Of a stretch of 64,000 nt of DNA, positions 1-7,202 are shown piece after piece. Numbering within the stretch: position 1 is the stretch's first letter; each line of letters begins with the position of its first letter. The stretch comes from Mycobacterium sp. Aquia_216 (GTDB taxonomy: Bacteria > Actinomycetota > Actinomycetes > Mycobacteriales > Mycobacteriaceae): contig NZ_CP113529.1 in NCBI RefSeq assembly GCF_026723865.1, positions 1,240,001 to 1,304,000 of the forward strand, written 5' to 3'. A program made the translations under genes and the position numbers. A model generated the notes under the pieces. It saw only the letters and a program-made list of their open reading frames with translations. It had not been told where the DNA came from and made no database searches.

Positions 1-355
1 GGCGTAAGTTCCCCCAACGGGATTGGCCGGATAGGTCCGGTAGCGCAACAGGCTCCGTTTGGCATGTCCGCAGCAACTCGGAGCATCGGCACCGGCAAGT
101 GTGCTGCACCGACCACGCTCAAGGCGCTGCCTAGCGCGGCGATGGGCACCGCACACACAGCCCGTATTCGACGCCAACATGGCCGTCGCGCCGCGCCCTC
201 AATCTGCGGGTCTGCGCGAAAGCCCAGTGGTGACTCGGGGTTACAACCAGCTACGATCTTCATCATTGCAGGCGCCAGACGGCTGCGCAGTTAACGCCAG
301 GTATCGACTGAACTTGATACCTGGCAGATGACACCGAAGAAATGGAAACCGCGCC
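1..355. other. Stretch without a supported gene
   Basis: No reading frame here has a convincing start, ribosome binding site and protein-like composition; the overlapping frames present are arginine- and proline-rich as expected of non-coding high-GC DNA. The only clear structure is a 10-bp inverted repeat at 296-325, listed separately. The stretch may be the 3' end or downstream region of a gene lying before the window. Confidence 0.5.
296..325. repeat. Perfect 10-bp inverted repeat upstream of the DUF732 gene
   Basis: The arms GCCAGGTATC (296-305) and GATACCTGGC (316-325) are exact reverse complements around a 10-base loop. The structure ends about 30 bases before the GTG start of the secreted DUF732 protein. 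No T-run follows, so it is not a standard intrinsic terminator. It could be a U-tract-less terminator for an upstream gene, a 5' UTR stem or a repressor operator; the sequence does not decide. Confidence 0.6.
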
Positions 356-733
356 GTGCGTACCGGCATCACCAGCCTTGCCAGCGCTCTGGCTGGCGTC
401 TCGGTGATGCTGACCGCCGCAATTATCTGCGCTGGCGCGGCCGCTGCCGACTCCCAGGAAGATCAGTTTGTGGCGGAGCTCTCGCAACTACAGATTCCCG
501 TCGTCGATAACGTGCCGGGACTCGTCTACCGAGCTCATGAACTCTGTGGCGAACTCGATCGCGGTACTTCGTTCCAGGGCGTAGTGGACGAGGTGACGAA
601 CACGACGTATCAAGACAATCCGTCGTTACGCATGGTTCCCGATCGGGTTACCCGTACCGCGGTCAAATTCATCACCGCATCAGTGGACAACTACTGCCCA
701 AGCCACAAGGGCCAGCTTCCGCCTCCGTCCTGA
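356..733 (+). CDS. Secreted DUF732-family protein
   Basis: This 125-residue protein has an N-terminal signal peptide: a hydrophobic stretch over about residues 7-30, rich in Ala, Val and Leu, ending in an Ala-rich cleavage region near AGAAAAD. The mature part is a small acidic-to-neutral domain of the DUF732 type common in mycobacteria, with two cysteines (in ELCGEL and NYCPS) that probably form a disulfide. The function of DUF732 proteins is unknown; they are small exported proteins. The GTG at 356 is chosen because it is the first start giving a full signal peptide; an ATG at 342 is in another frame and closes early. The ribosome binding site is weak. It is convergent with the oxidoreductase ending at 790. 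Confidence 0.75.
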   Translation: MRTGITSLASALAGVSVMLTAAIICAGAAAADSQEDQFVAELSQLQIPVVDNVPGLVYRAHELCGELDRGTSFQGVVDEVTNTTYQDNPSLRMVPDRVTRTAVKFITASVDNYCPSHKGQLPPPS

Positions 734-789
734 GGCGAAACCCGCTGTGCGAGTCGTTGATTCGCGCGATCCCGGACGGTGTCTGCCAC

Positions 790-1794
790 TCAGCTGCCGT
801 CGATTTCAGCGACGATCTTGCCGAGAACTTTTCGTCCGCCGAGCCGCGCGAGCGCCTCGGGAATGTCCTGGAACGACACCGTTTCACTTACCGTGGGCTG
901 GATGGCGCCGGCGTCGACGAATTGCGCGAGACCCCGCAGGATCTCTTCGACATGCTCACGGCTGTAGCCGGCCGCAAGCACACCAACCAGCGTCGTATTG
1001 GTCAGGACCATCATTTGGACGTCGGGGGTCGGCCACGCACCACTGGCGAAACCGACGGCCAGATGCCGGCCGTCACGAGCCAGGGCGCCCATGGCCGCAG
1101 TGCCCTGCGCACCGCCGACGGGATCGAAGACCAGGTCGACACCAGCCCAATTGGTCGCTTCTCGCAGTGCCTGCGCGAGTGGTGCTCCGTCGGCGGTGGT
1201 GTCGCCATGGGCCACGACGACGTGGTCCGCACCCAGTGACCGACAGAATTCGGCCCTCCTGTCGTCGCTGACGACGGCAAGCACCTCCGCGTGCAAAGCC
1301 TTGCCGAGTTGGACTGCCGCGATCCCGCTCCCGCCCGCGGCGCCGAGCACCGTAAGCCGTTGTCCCGCACCGAGTCCGCCCCGATCAACCAGACCGATCC
1401 AGGCAGTCGTGTTAGGAATCCAGAAACCGGCGGCGGCGGAGTCGTCCAGGCCGGGGGGAGCCGGGAAGACGTTGCTGGCATGGGCGAGAGCTTCGGCGGC
1501 GAAGGATCCATTGCCGCTGACGAAGTCGCTGACCCCCAGCACGCGGGTGCCGATCGCGATATCGGCGCCCGGCCCGACCGCGGTGACGGTGCCGACGAAC
1601 TCCTGCCCCGGCGTGAATGGCAGCGGGGGTGTCAGCGGATAGGTGCCGCGACACATCAGCACATCGGGCAGTCCGAGCCCGGCCGCCGCAACCTTGATTC
1701 TGACGTGTTCGGCGCCCGGGTCCGGCGGGTCCCGGTCCACTTGGCGCAGCACATCGATCGGCTCGCCGATGCCGTGAACCTGCCAAGCCTTCAC
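790..1794 (-). CDS. Quinone oxidoreductase-like medium-chain dehydrogenase
   Basis: A 334-residue zinc-independent member of the medium-chain dehydrogenase/reductase superfamily, expected to reduce quinones or enone-like substrates with NADPH in the cytoplasm. The N-terminal GroES-like domain (about 1-125) is followed by a Rossmann domain with the nucleotide-binding run GAAGGSG at residues 151-157. The cysteine-rich structural-zinc lobe of alcohol dehydrogenases is absent, which favours the quinone-oxidoreductase branch. A longer frame opens at 1863, but the GTG at 1794 is preferred: its product begins directly with the family-typical strand and GGAGA lies 12 bases upstream. It follows the isochorismatase-family gene on the same strand, after about 190 bases, and may be co-transcribed with it. 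The natural substrate is unknown. Confidence 0.8.
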   Translation of the reverse strand: MKAWQVHGIGEPIDVLRQVDRDPPDPGAEHVRIKVAAAGLGLPDVLMCRGTYPLTPPLPFTPGQEFVGTVTAVGPGADIAIGTRVLGVSDFVSGNGSFAAEALAHASNVFPAPPGLDDSAAAGFWIPNTTAWIGLVDRGGLGAGQRLTVLGAAGGSGIAAVQLGKALHAEVLAVVSDDRRAEFCRSLGADHVVVAHGDTTADGAPLAQALREATNWAGVDLVFDPVGGAQGTAAMGALARDGRHLAVGFASGAWPTPDVQMMVLTNTTLVGVLAAGYSREHVEEILRGLAQFVDAGAIQPTVSETVSFQDIPEALARLGGRKVLGKIVAEIDGS

Positions 1795-1987
1795 TGGACG
1801 GCTTTCTCCATGGAGCGGCACCCTACCAGCGGCGTTGGTCAAATATCTTGGTGCGTCTGCCAATACCGTTCGTTACCTGATGTTGCGAACCGTCCCATGG
1901 GTCAAATCGACCTCGGCAACCGCATGCGGCTCCCTGCGCATCGCGGGGATCTTGGTCGTCGCCGAGCTGGAACGAACGGCGCGTGCA

Positions 1988-2023
1988 TCAGATACCGGTC
2001 GAGCCGAGTCTCTTGGTTTCCAT
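1988..2023 (-). pseudogene. Possible remnant of an aldo/keto reductase start
   Basis: The ATG at 2023 opens METKRLGSTGI and then stops. This matches the family pattern of aldo/keto reductase N-termini, which begin M-x-x-R-x-LG-x-(S/T)-G. AAGGGG lies 12 bases upstream of this ATG. No aldo/keto reductase sequence follows in any frame over 1864-1987, so if this is a remnant the rest was deleted. The alternative is that the 11 residues are just a C-terminal tail of the isochorismatase-family protein. Confidence 0.35.
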
Positions 2024-2776
2024 GGTTTGTTGGTGCCCCTTGTTACGGGGTGAAAGATGTTCGGCGACAATGGTTTGCTTTAGTCGAGCGACGGCCTGGT
2101 CGGTAGTCCAGACCGCGCTGGCAAGGAATCGGAAGTTGATCAGCGCGGCTAGATAGCCGTCGCCTTCCGGCAGGCGGGGACCCGCAGTGGCGTCCTTGAC
2201 GACGGCGACTTCGAAGCCCTGCTCGATGAGTTCGCGCAGATGGCCTTCGACGCACAGATTCGCGGCCATGCCGGCCAGCAGAACCTGGTTCACGCCGCGT
2301 TTGCGCAACTGCAGCACGAGGTCGTTCGACTCGGGCCCGACGATCTTGTGCGGGGAGGCGATCACGGTTCGCCCGTCGTGAATATGGTGCTGGTAGTCGG
2401 GCAGGAAGTCGGCACCGGAGCCGGCGAAGCCGTCGCTCGTGTACGCGTCCCGGCGCTCGAACATGCCGACCTTGGTCATGAATTGTTCGAGCGGATCACC
2501 GAACCGCCACTGGCTGTCGGTCGGATAGAAGTAGTGCGGCGATACCGCGACGGTGATACCCGCGAGCTTCGCGGCACTGAACAGTTCGCCGATGTGAGCG
2601 ACGGTGTTGTTGTCGCGGACGCTGTCGCCGAAAACCGACCACGAAACCCCTTCGGGGCTAAGGAAATCGACCTGCGGATCGGTGACGACGAGTGCGGCGT
2701 GCCGGTGATCAAACTCGAAGTTGGACCTCGGCAGCGCGGGGTTTTGCGGTTCGGCGTAGTTGGCCAGGTCTGTCAT
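1988..2776 (-). CDS. Isochorismatase-family cysteine hydrolase
   Basis: A 262-residue cytoplasmic hydrolase of the isochorismatase-like alpha/beta family, which cleaves C-N or ether bonds in small molecules. The catalytic triad is readable: Asp33 in TDPQVDF, Lys144 in PHKIVG and Cys175 in AANLCVE. The ATG at 2776 is chosen because GGAGGA sits six bases before it; the GTG at 2794 would place that site inside the gene. An 18-bp TetR-type operator lies 30 bases upstream and a matching one overlaps the promoter region of the TetR gene behind it, so induction by a small ligand is likely. Odd point: the last 11 residues (METKRLGSTGI) read like the start of an aldo/keto reductase, suggesting that a deletion fused the gene end to a lost neighbour. 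Substrate unknown. Confidence 0.85.
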   Translation of the reverse strand: MTDLANYAEPQNPALPRSNFEFDHRHAALVVTDPQVDFLSPEGVSWSVFGDSVRDNNTVAHIGELFSAAKLAGITVAVSPHYFYPTDSQWRFGDPLEQFMTKVGMFERRDAYTSDGFAGSGADFLPDYQHHIHDGRTVIASPHKIVGPESNDLVLQLRKRGVNQVLLAGMAANLCVEGHLRELIEQGFEVAVVKDATAGPRLPEGDGYLAALINFRFLASAVWTTDQAVARLKQTIVAEHLSPRNKGHQQTMETKRLGSTGI

Positions 2777-2805
2777 TCGGCATCCTCCACTCACGGTAAT
2801 CTACA

Positions 2806-2825
2806 ATAGATGACCAGTCGTCTAT
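2806..2825. promoter_or_regulatory. TetR-type operator before the isochorismatase-family gene
   Basis: Near-palindrome ATAGATGAC-CA-GTCGTCTAT, with 8 of 9 arm positions complementary, 30 bases before the isochorismatase-family start. On the minus strand it contains TAGACGACTGGTCATCTA. It shares the TAGnCGAC(C/T)GGTC core with the palindrome at 3469-3486 in front of the TetR gene, so one repressor probably binds both. Binding is inferred. Confidence 0.65.
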
Positions 2826-2830
2826 AAATC

Positions 2831-2853
2831 AACAGACGGTGCCGCCGTCTGTT
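2831..2853 (-). terminator. Hairpin after the TetR gene
   Basis: The arms AACAGACGG (2831-2839) and CCGTCTGTT (2845-2853) are perfect reverse complements around five bases. The hairpin lies just downstream of the TetR stop codon (transcribed right to left) and just before the isochorismatase promoter and operator. The following sequence GATTTAT is T-rich but not a run, so termination may be partial. Confidence 0.55.
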
Positions 2854-2866
2854 CGGCTGTTGCGAT

Positions 2867-3457
2867 TCAGCTCAGCAGCGCCGGCACGGTGATGGTTTCG
2901 AACCGTTCATACGGGGCGCGACTGCGGGTCACCTTCCCGCGCAGGGCCGCGCCTTCCCACGATTCGATCAGCAGGGAGGCCAGTTCGTCGGCACCGACGT
3001 CCGCTCGGACGTCGCCGGCGCTGTCCTGGCCGGTGCGTACACAAGCGGTGAGCGCCGCGTCCCAGCGGTCGAGAATGCGGACAAGTTCGACGCGTACCCG
3101 TTCGCTGGAACCGCCGAGCTCGAGTGCGAGGTTGCCGACAAGGCAGCCGAGCAGGAACTCGCCTGACTCGTGTTCGTCGGCCAGCGCATGGAAGAAGCGG
3201 GTGATTCGCTCCCGGGCCAATCCTTCCGCGCCAAGGATTGGCAGGAGCCGCGCTTCGATGTCGGACCAGTAGTGATCGAGGATCGCGGCCGCGAAAGCCT
3301 CTTTGCTGGCGTAGTAGGCGTAGAACGAGCCCTTCGGCACGCCGGCCGCATCGGTGATGTCCTTGACGCCGCTGGCGGCAAAGCCACGCGCATGCACGAG
3401 GTCGAGTCCCGCGGCCAGTAGGCGACGGCGCACCTCAGGGTTCGGCGGCCGTGGCAT
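2867..3457 (-). CDS. TetR/AcrR-family transcriptional repressor
   Basis: A 196-residue regulator with the usual N-terminal helix-turn-helix (about residues 10-55, with DITDAAGVPKGSFYAYYASKE as recognition region) and a C-terminal ligand domain containing GCLVGNLALEL, typical of the subgroup that senses small electrophiles or quinones. The first ATG at 3457 gives a complete HTH. A near-palindrome centred on ACCGGT lies 12 bases upstream (3469-3486), as expected for autoregulation, and a second copy lies before the isochorismatase-family gene. It therefore probably represses itself and that hydrolase, and perhaps the oxidoreductase after it. The inducer cannot be read from sequence. Confidence 0.88.
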   Translation of the reverse strand: MPRPPNPEVRRRLLAAGLDLVHARGFAASGVKDITDAAGVPKGSFYAYYASKEAFAAAILDHYWSDIEARLLPILGAEGLARERITRFFHALADEHESGEFLLGCLVGNLALELGGSSERVRVELVRILDRWDAALTACVRTGQDSAGDVRADVGADELASLLIESWEGAALRGKVTRSRAPYERFETITVPALLS

Positions 3458-3468
3458 GCCATCGATAT

Positions 3469-3486
3469 TAGCCGACCGGTCGCCTA
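3469..3486. promoter_or_regulatory. TetR autoregulatory operator
   Basis: TAGCCGACCGGTCGCCTA is an 18-bp near-palindrome (16 of 18 positions self-complementary) centred on ACCGGT, 12 bases upstream of the TetR start. It matches the operator at 2806-2825 over the TAGnCGAC core. Autoregulation is inferred from position and symmetry. Confidence 0.65.
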
Positions 3487-3502
3487 TCTTCGGTCGATCG
3501 GG

Positions 3503-3673
3503 CTAGCTGCGAGCTCCGGGTCCATCCACTACCAAACCCGAGCAGCCACTACGGCACCGGATTCGGTGGATGATCCTTCCGACCGTGTCTCCCCGCGAGG
3601 AGTACTGGTACCAGACCAGGGCATCGGCGAGCCCATGGCACTTGCGGCATTTGTCGGTTTCACGTTTGTACAT
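3503..3673 (-). CDS. Small cysteine-rich protein, possible zinc ribbon
   Basis: A 56-residue basic protein with two cysteine pairs, CRKC at residues 9-12 and CRSGC at 40-44, separated by a 27-residue stretch containing WYQYSSRGD. The paired spacing suggests a zinc-binding ribbon, but no named family is recognised. The ATG at 3673 is chosen because GGAGGA stands six bases before it; an upstream frame to 3712 lacks such a site. There is no signal peptide or membrane segment. The gene stands alone between the TetR gene and a non-coding AT-richer stretch. It could be a small stress or regulatory protein; function unknown. Confidence 0.55.
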   Translation of the reverse strand: MYKRETDKCRKCHGLADALVWYQYSSRGDTVGRIIHRIRCRSGCSGLVVDGPGARS

Positions 3674-4105
3674 TGGCGTCCTCCATCCTGAGGAGCGGGG
3701 GGAATCGTCCAACGCTGGGCGACATGAATTTAAATTACACCAGCGTAATTCGTTCGGCGCTTTCCCGCGCCGAGAGGCTTATAACTTTAGCGGCTGGACG
3801 CCATCCCCGCAGCTCAGATCGGACGTGGAGGATGCCTAGCTGCTCGAAATGCGTCCCTAACCGTCGGTGGATAGCGTCGATATTGCCGCGCCGACGAAGG
3901 GGAAAACGGATGCCGTTGCGCAACCGTCAAGCTCCGTCGATTGCCGGGGGCTACGGCGTTGTGTGGAATGGCTATTGCTGCAACAGGTATCGGGGCGAGC
4001 GCGACCCGGGGGCCCACCGGCCGATGCCGGAGTGGCGCACGCTGCCGGTCACCACGTCGATGTCGCACACCGACGACGTAACGGCATTTCGCAGCGCGCG
4101 AAAGT
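3674..4105. other. Stretch without a supported gene, with a small inverted repeat
   Basis: No frame here shows a good start and protein-like sequence. Around 3725-3752 there is an AT-richer patch holding AATTAC (3733-3738) and GTAATT (3745-3750), an inverted repeat with a six-base spacer upstream of the small Cys-rich gene. It may be part of that gene's control region. The remainder up to 4105 shows nothing recognisable. Confidence 0.45.
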
Positions 4106-5443
4106 CTAGAACCAGGGACCGGGGTAGTGGCCGTCCTGGTCTTGCACCATGACGATTTCCTTGCACTCTCCGCCTGCGGTGGTCTCGCCGCGGCAGACCA
4201 GCGTCCATCCCGATATCCGCTCGAAAGGCCGGATGGACCAGTTTGTCGCGACGGGATCGGGCGCGGGCAAGGCGAGCACGGAGTAGGTTCCGCCGATGTT
4301 GGTGATGTAGAGGTGGTCGCCGAAGAATGCCATTTTGGAGATCGGCATCTTCTTGGCGTCCTCCCGATTCTTCAGCAGGTCCCAGTGTTGGGTGCGCAGG
4401 TTCCACACTCCAAAGCCGAACTGCGAATCAGCCGACTCCCGACCATCGACGAAGAGCTTTCCGTCCGACAGCGTCGCGGCCAATCCGCCGCCGGAGATCC
4501 GGTCGGAATCGCCAACCTTGATGACGGCCTTGGCGTTCAGGTCGAAAAACATGGTCGACACGACCGTCGCAGAGTCTCGACGGGTGATCTTCACCAATTT
4601 GTCAGGCCCGTCGGACAATTCGGCGTCGACGGTGACCACCTCGTTGTCCTGATAGATCGCTTCGCCCGACGGGCGGCGCAGCTCCGCACCAGACGTCTTG
4701 CCGGCTTGCGTGTTTCGTTGAAACGACAACACGTCCGGCCAGACGCGACCGGGGGCAGGGTCGTTCCATGCCATGGACAAATCAGTGTCGGAAAGAATGA
4801 CGGTTCGTGGCAGTGAGGCGGTGGCATGCCCATCGGTGAACGCGTTGAGCCATGCCGCGCCGGATGTCGTTGCGCCAAGCCGCCATTGCTTCGCTTCGGT
4901 CAATTTCAAGTCGGGAGTCGGTGGTTGCAGATCTTTCGTCGCGACCTGTTGTCCGGTCTTGAAATCGACGGCGTATGCGGTGGTTTCGGTTACTTCGGGC
5001 TGCGGTGCCTGCGCCGATTTCAGCGTCGTCACCACGTAGACGACTTTCAAGTCGTCCGCTGTGCCCGATAGTGCGCAGATGGCTCCGCTGACATTCTCAC
5101 CGGGGGGAATCGCGGGTAGGGCCGGCGCCACGTATTGCCCTGTTTTCGTATCGAATATCTTGGGGCGAATATCCTCGAGTGCAGATTTGCTGACGGAGAA
5201 TTCCTCGGGGCAGCCGAAGTAAGCCGTTCCGCCATAGCTTTTCCAGTCCTTCTCCAGCGGGCCGGTGATCGGTGGCGGTGGCGGAATCGAACTCGTGGTG
5301 GTCGTCGACGCAGAGGTCGAGGTCGTTGGTGTTGGCGCTGGTGGAGATGCCGTCTCCGAACAGGACGCAATGGCCAGGCAGACCGCCGGCCCGAACAGGG
5401 CAAGCCGATATCCGGACATGCTTCGCCCCGTGCACCCACGCAT
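4106..5443 (-). CDS. Conserved lipoprotein of unknown function
   Basis: A 445-residue exported protein. The N-terminal signal ends in the lipobox IASC, with Cys28 as the lipidation site if translation starts at 5443. A Pro/Thr/Ser-rich linker (about residues 33-60) follows, then a large domain with repeated beta-strand-like segments and GxxxAVDFKTGQ-type turns that suggest a propeller-like fold. No catalytic motif is visible. The ATG at 5443 has GGGGG about seven bases upstream; the ATG at 5419 would also leave a usable short signal peptide. It is expected to be anchored to the outer face of the cytoplasmic membrane. Function is unknown; it is not part of an evident operon. Confidence 0.75.
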   Translation of the reverse strand: MRGCTGRSMSGYRLALFGPAVCLAIASCSETASPPAPTPTTSTSASTTTTSSIPPPPPITGPLEKDWKSYGGTAYFGCPEEFSVSKSALEDIRPKIFDTKTGQYVAPALPAIPPGENVSGAICALSGTADDLKVVYVVTTLKSAQAPQPEVTETTAYAVDFKTGQQVATKDLQPPTPDLKLTEAKQWRLGATTSGAAWLNAFTDGHATASLPRTVILSDTDLSMAWNDPAPGRVWPDVLSFQRNTQAGKTSGAELRRPSGEAIYQDNEVVTVDAELSDGPDKLVKITRRDSATVVSTMFFDLNAKAVIKVGDSDRISGGGLAATLSDGKLFVDGRESADSQFGFGVWNLRTQHWDLLKNREDAKKMPISKMAFFGDHLYITNIGGTYSVLALPAPDPVATNWSIRPFERISGWTLVCRGETTAGGECKEIVMVQDQDGHYPGPWF

Positions 5444-5519
5444 CAGTAACCCCCGTTAACTTCGTGTAACCAAGCAGCGTAGGGCGGGTTCGCTGGCACC
5501 GCGAATCGTGCGGTCTTTC

Positions 5520-5717
5520 TCACAAGAGCGCGATCACGAAACCGGTTGCGCCTCCTGAAATGTCCATGTCCCGCGGCACCAGCTCGCGGATGTGAAGGAA
5601 CTTGTCGAACCCGGCTTCCCTGACCGCATTGCCGAAACACAGGCCGGTTTCGGCTCGGACGACGTTGTCTGGTGACACCGGCACCGCGCCGTCGGATGTC
5701 TTGCGGTCTGCCACCAT
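5520..5717 (-). pseudogene. N-terminal fragment of a DUF1254-type protein
   Basis: The 65-residue frame contains DNVVRAETGLCFGNAVREAG followed by FDKFLHIREL. This resembles the opening of DUF1254 proteins, which usually read (V/N)FxRAETDxYF...GGFGKFxHxRExxPID and continue for several hundred residues. Here the similarity stops after RELVPRD and the frame ends, so this looks like a truncated remnant. A start ATG at 5717 with a weak upstream AGGG is present, so a short peptide could still be made. Identification rests on pattern memory only. Confidence 0.45.
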
Positions 5718-5747
5718 TCGGACCCTACGCGGGTAACCGACGGATGA

Positions 5748-6983
5748 CTATGGTGCCGCTTCGAATTCGATGGGCAGCGTTGTCGGTCCACTCAGGGTCG
5801 CCATGGGTTTCCATGGCACCGGTCCGGCGGTGCGCGGATTCACCAACCGTTGGGTGAGCACGCTGAGTGCCTCGGCGATTTCGCGCCTGGCCAGGTTGGC
5901 GCCCAGGCAGTAGTGCGCGCCACCGCCGAACGTCAATATCGCGGGCGCGCCCTCGCGCGTGATGTCGACGCGGTCGGGGTCGTCATAGACGGCCGGATCG
6001 CGGTTGGCGGCAAGGGTATTCAGCAGCACCGCCGTGCCGGCGGGAAACAGGTACCCGTCGATCTCGGCGGGTTCGCTCACCAGGCGAAGGGTTGCGCAGA
6101 CGATCGGCGAATGCCGCATGGTCTCCTCGACCGCGGGCATCGCCAATTCGGGTCGCTCCCTGAGCAGCTCCCACTGATCCGGGTGTTCGCAGAGCACTTG
6201 TATCGCGGCGGCCACCTGATTCCGGGTGGTGTCCGTCCCCGCCAACAGCAGGCCCCCGGCGAGCATGCGCAGCTCGGCGGCGTCGAGGCGGTCACCGTCG
6301 TCCTCGGCGCGAATCAGGTCGGACAGCAGGTCATCGGTCAGGCTGTGCCGGCGCCGGGCGACCATGTCGTCGACGTAATCGTCGAGCTCGCCCCAGGCGC
6401 GCATGACGTCCGGCTCGATTTCGCTGACGTCGACGGTGAAGCTGAACGCTTTGAAGACCTCGTCGGCCCACAGTGAGAACTGCTGCCAGTCCTCGCGGGG
6501 CGCCCCGAGCAACGCGCAGATGATCGGAACGGGATAGGGGCGTGCGATGTCGGTGACGACGTCGCAACGGCCCGCGTCGGCCACCCGATCGACCAGACCG
6601 TTCATCACGTCGACCATCGTGTCGTGCAGCCGCAGGGTCGCCCGAGGGGTGAACGCCTTGGACGTCAGGCTGCGCAGCCGATGATGGGCGTCCCCTTCCA
6701 GGCACAGCAGGCTGTTGACCACCTTGTCCCACAACGGTCCCGACGTGATGCCCTGGACGAGCAGGTTCAGGCCGGGTGGAATTTGGAAACGGCTATCGCG
6801 CAATATCGATCGGACCAGCTGGTAGGAGAGCACTTCGGGCCCGTACGGTCCCAATGCGATCGGGGCCTGCTGTTGTGCGGCCCGAAGGCGTGGATAGATG
6901 TCTGCCGGTGTTTCCACAGCGTCGTACGTGACCGCGGGGAGGTCCGCGTCGAAAACACTTGCGGGAGCGGTACCGACGGCCAT
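5748..6983 (-). CDS. Cytochrome P450
   Basis: A 411-residue soluble class I P450, which would use ferredoxin-supplied electrons to hydroxylate a lipid-like substrate. All hallmarks are present: the I-helix oxygen-activation motif AGTDTT (248-253), the K-helix ExxR pair Glu287/Arg290, and the heme loop FGGGAHYCLG with Cys359 as heme ligand. The ATG at 6983 is fixed by AAGGAG six bases upstream, although the open frame extends to 7184. A SigA-like promoter (7039-7067) lies about 55 bases before the start, with a palindrome in its spacer, suggesting repressor control. No ferredoxin gene is adjacent. The CYP family number cannot be assigned without comparison. Confidence 0.92.
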   Translation of the reverse strand: MAVGTAPASVFDADLPAVTYDAVETPADIYPRLRAAQQQAPIALGPYGPEVLSYQLVRSILRDSRFQIPPGLNLLVQGITSGPLWDKVVNSLLCLEGDAHHRLRSLTSKAFTPRATLRLHDTMVDVMNGLVDRVADAGRCDVVTDIARPYPVPIICALLGAPREDWQQFSLWADEVFKAFSFTVDVSEIEPDVMRAWGELDDYVDDMVARRRHSLTDDLLSDLIRAEDDGDRLDAAELRMLAGGLLLAGTDTTRNQVAAAIQVLCEHPDQWELLRERPELAMPAVEETMRHSPIVCATLRLVSEPAEIDGYLFPAGTAVLLNTLAANRDPAVYDDPDRVDITREGAPAILTFGGGAHYCLGANLARREIAEALSVLTQRLVNPRTAGPVPWKPMATLSGPTTLPIEFEAAP

Positions 6984-7038
6984 GGTGTTCTCCTTAGCCC
7001 GGGACCCGCGACGCGAAGCTCGCGGACAACTTTCAGAT

Positions 7039-7067
7039 AATGTATGGCCACGTTGTACAGGTGTCAA
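7039..7067 (-). promoter_or_regulatory. SigA-type promoter of the P450 gene with operator-like spacer
   Basis: On the minus strand a perfect -35 box TTGACA (7062-7067) is separated by 17 bases from a -10 box TACATT (7039-7044). The spacer and -10 together contain TGTA-N11-TACA (7041-7059), a loose palindrome placed where a repressor would block RNA polymerase. Transcription should start about 45 bases before the P450 ATG. Confidence 0.7.
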
Positions 7068-7202
7068 CGAGGCGCGAGTTGGCGGCATTGTCAACCGCGG
7101 CCGCTTACAGCGGCAACGAATGTGCTCTTCGGGGATGGCGGGCGGTGAGGAGACGCTAGCGCTCAGACGCGGCTGGGCATACACATCAGACCAAGATGTC
7201 GG

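Noticed and set aside
1864..1987. Possible continuation of the aldo/keto reductase remnant
   Set aside because: No frame shows aldo/keto reductase motifs; the frame ending HAVAEVDLTHGTVRNIR is not recognised.
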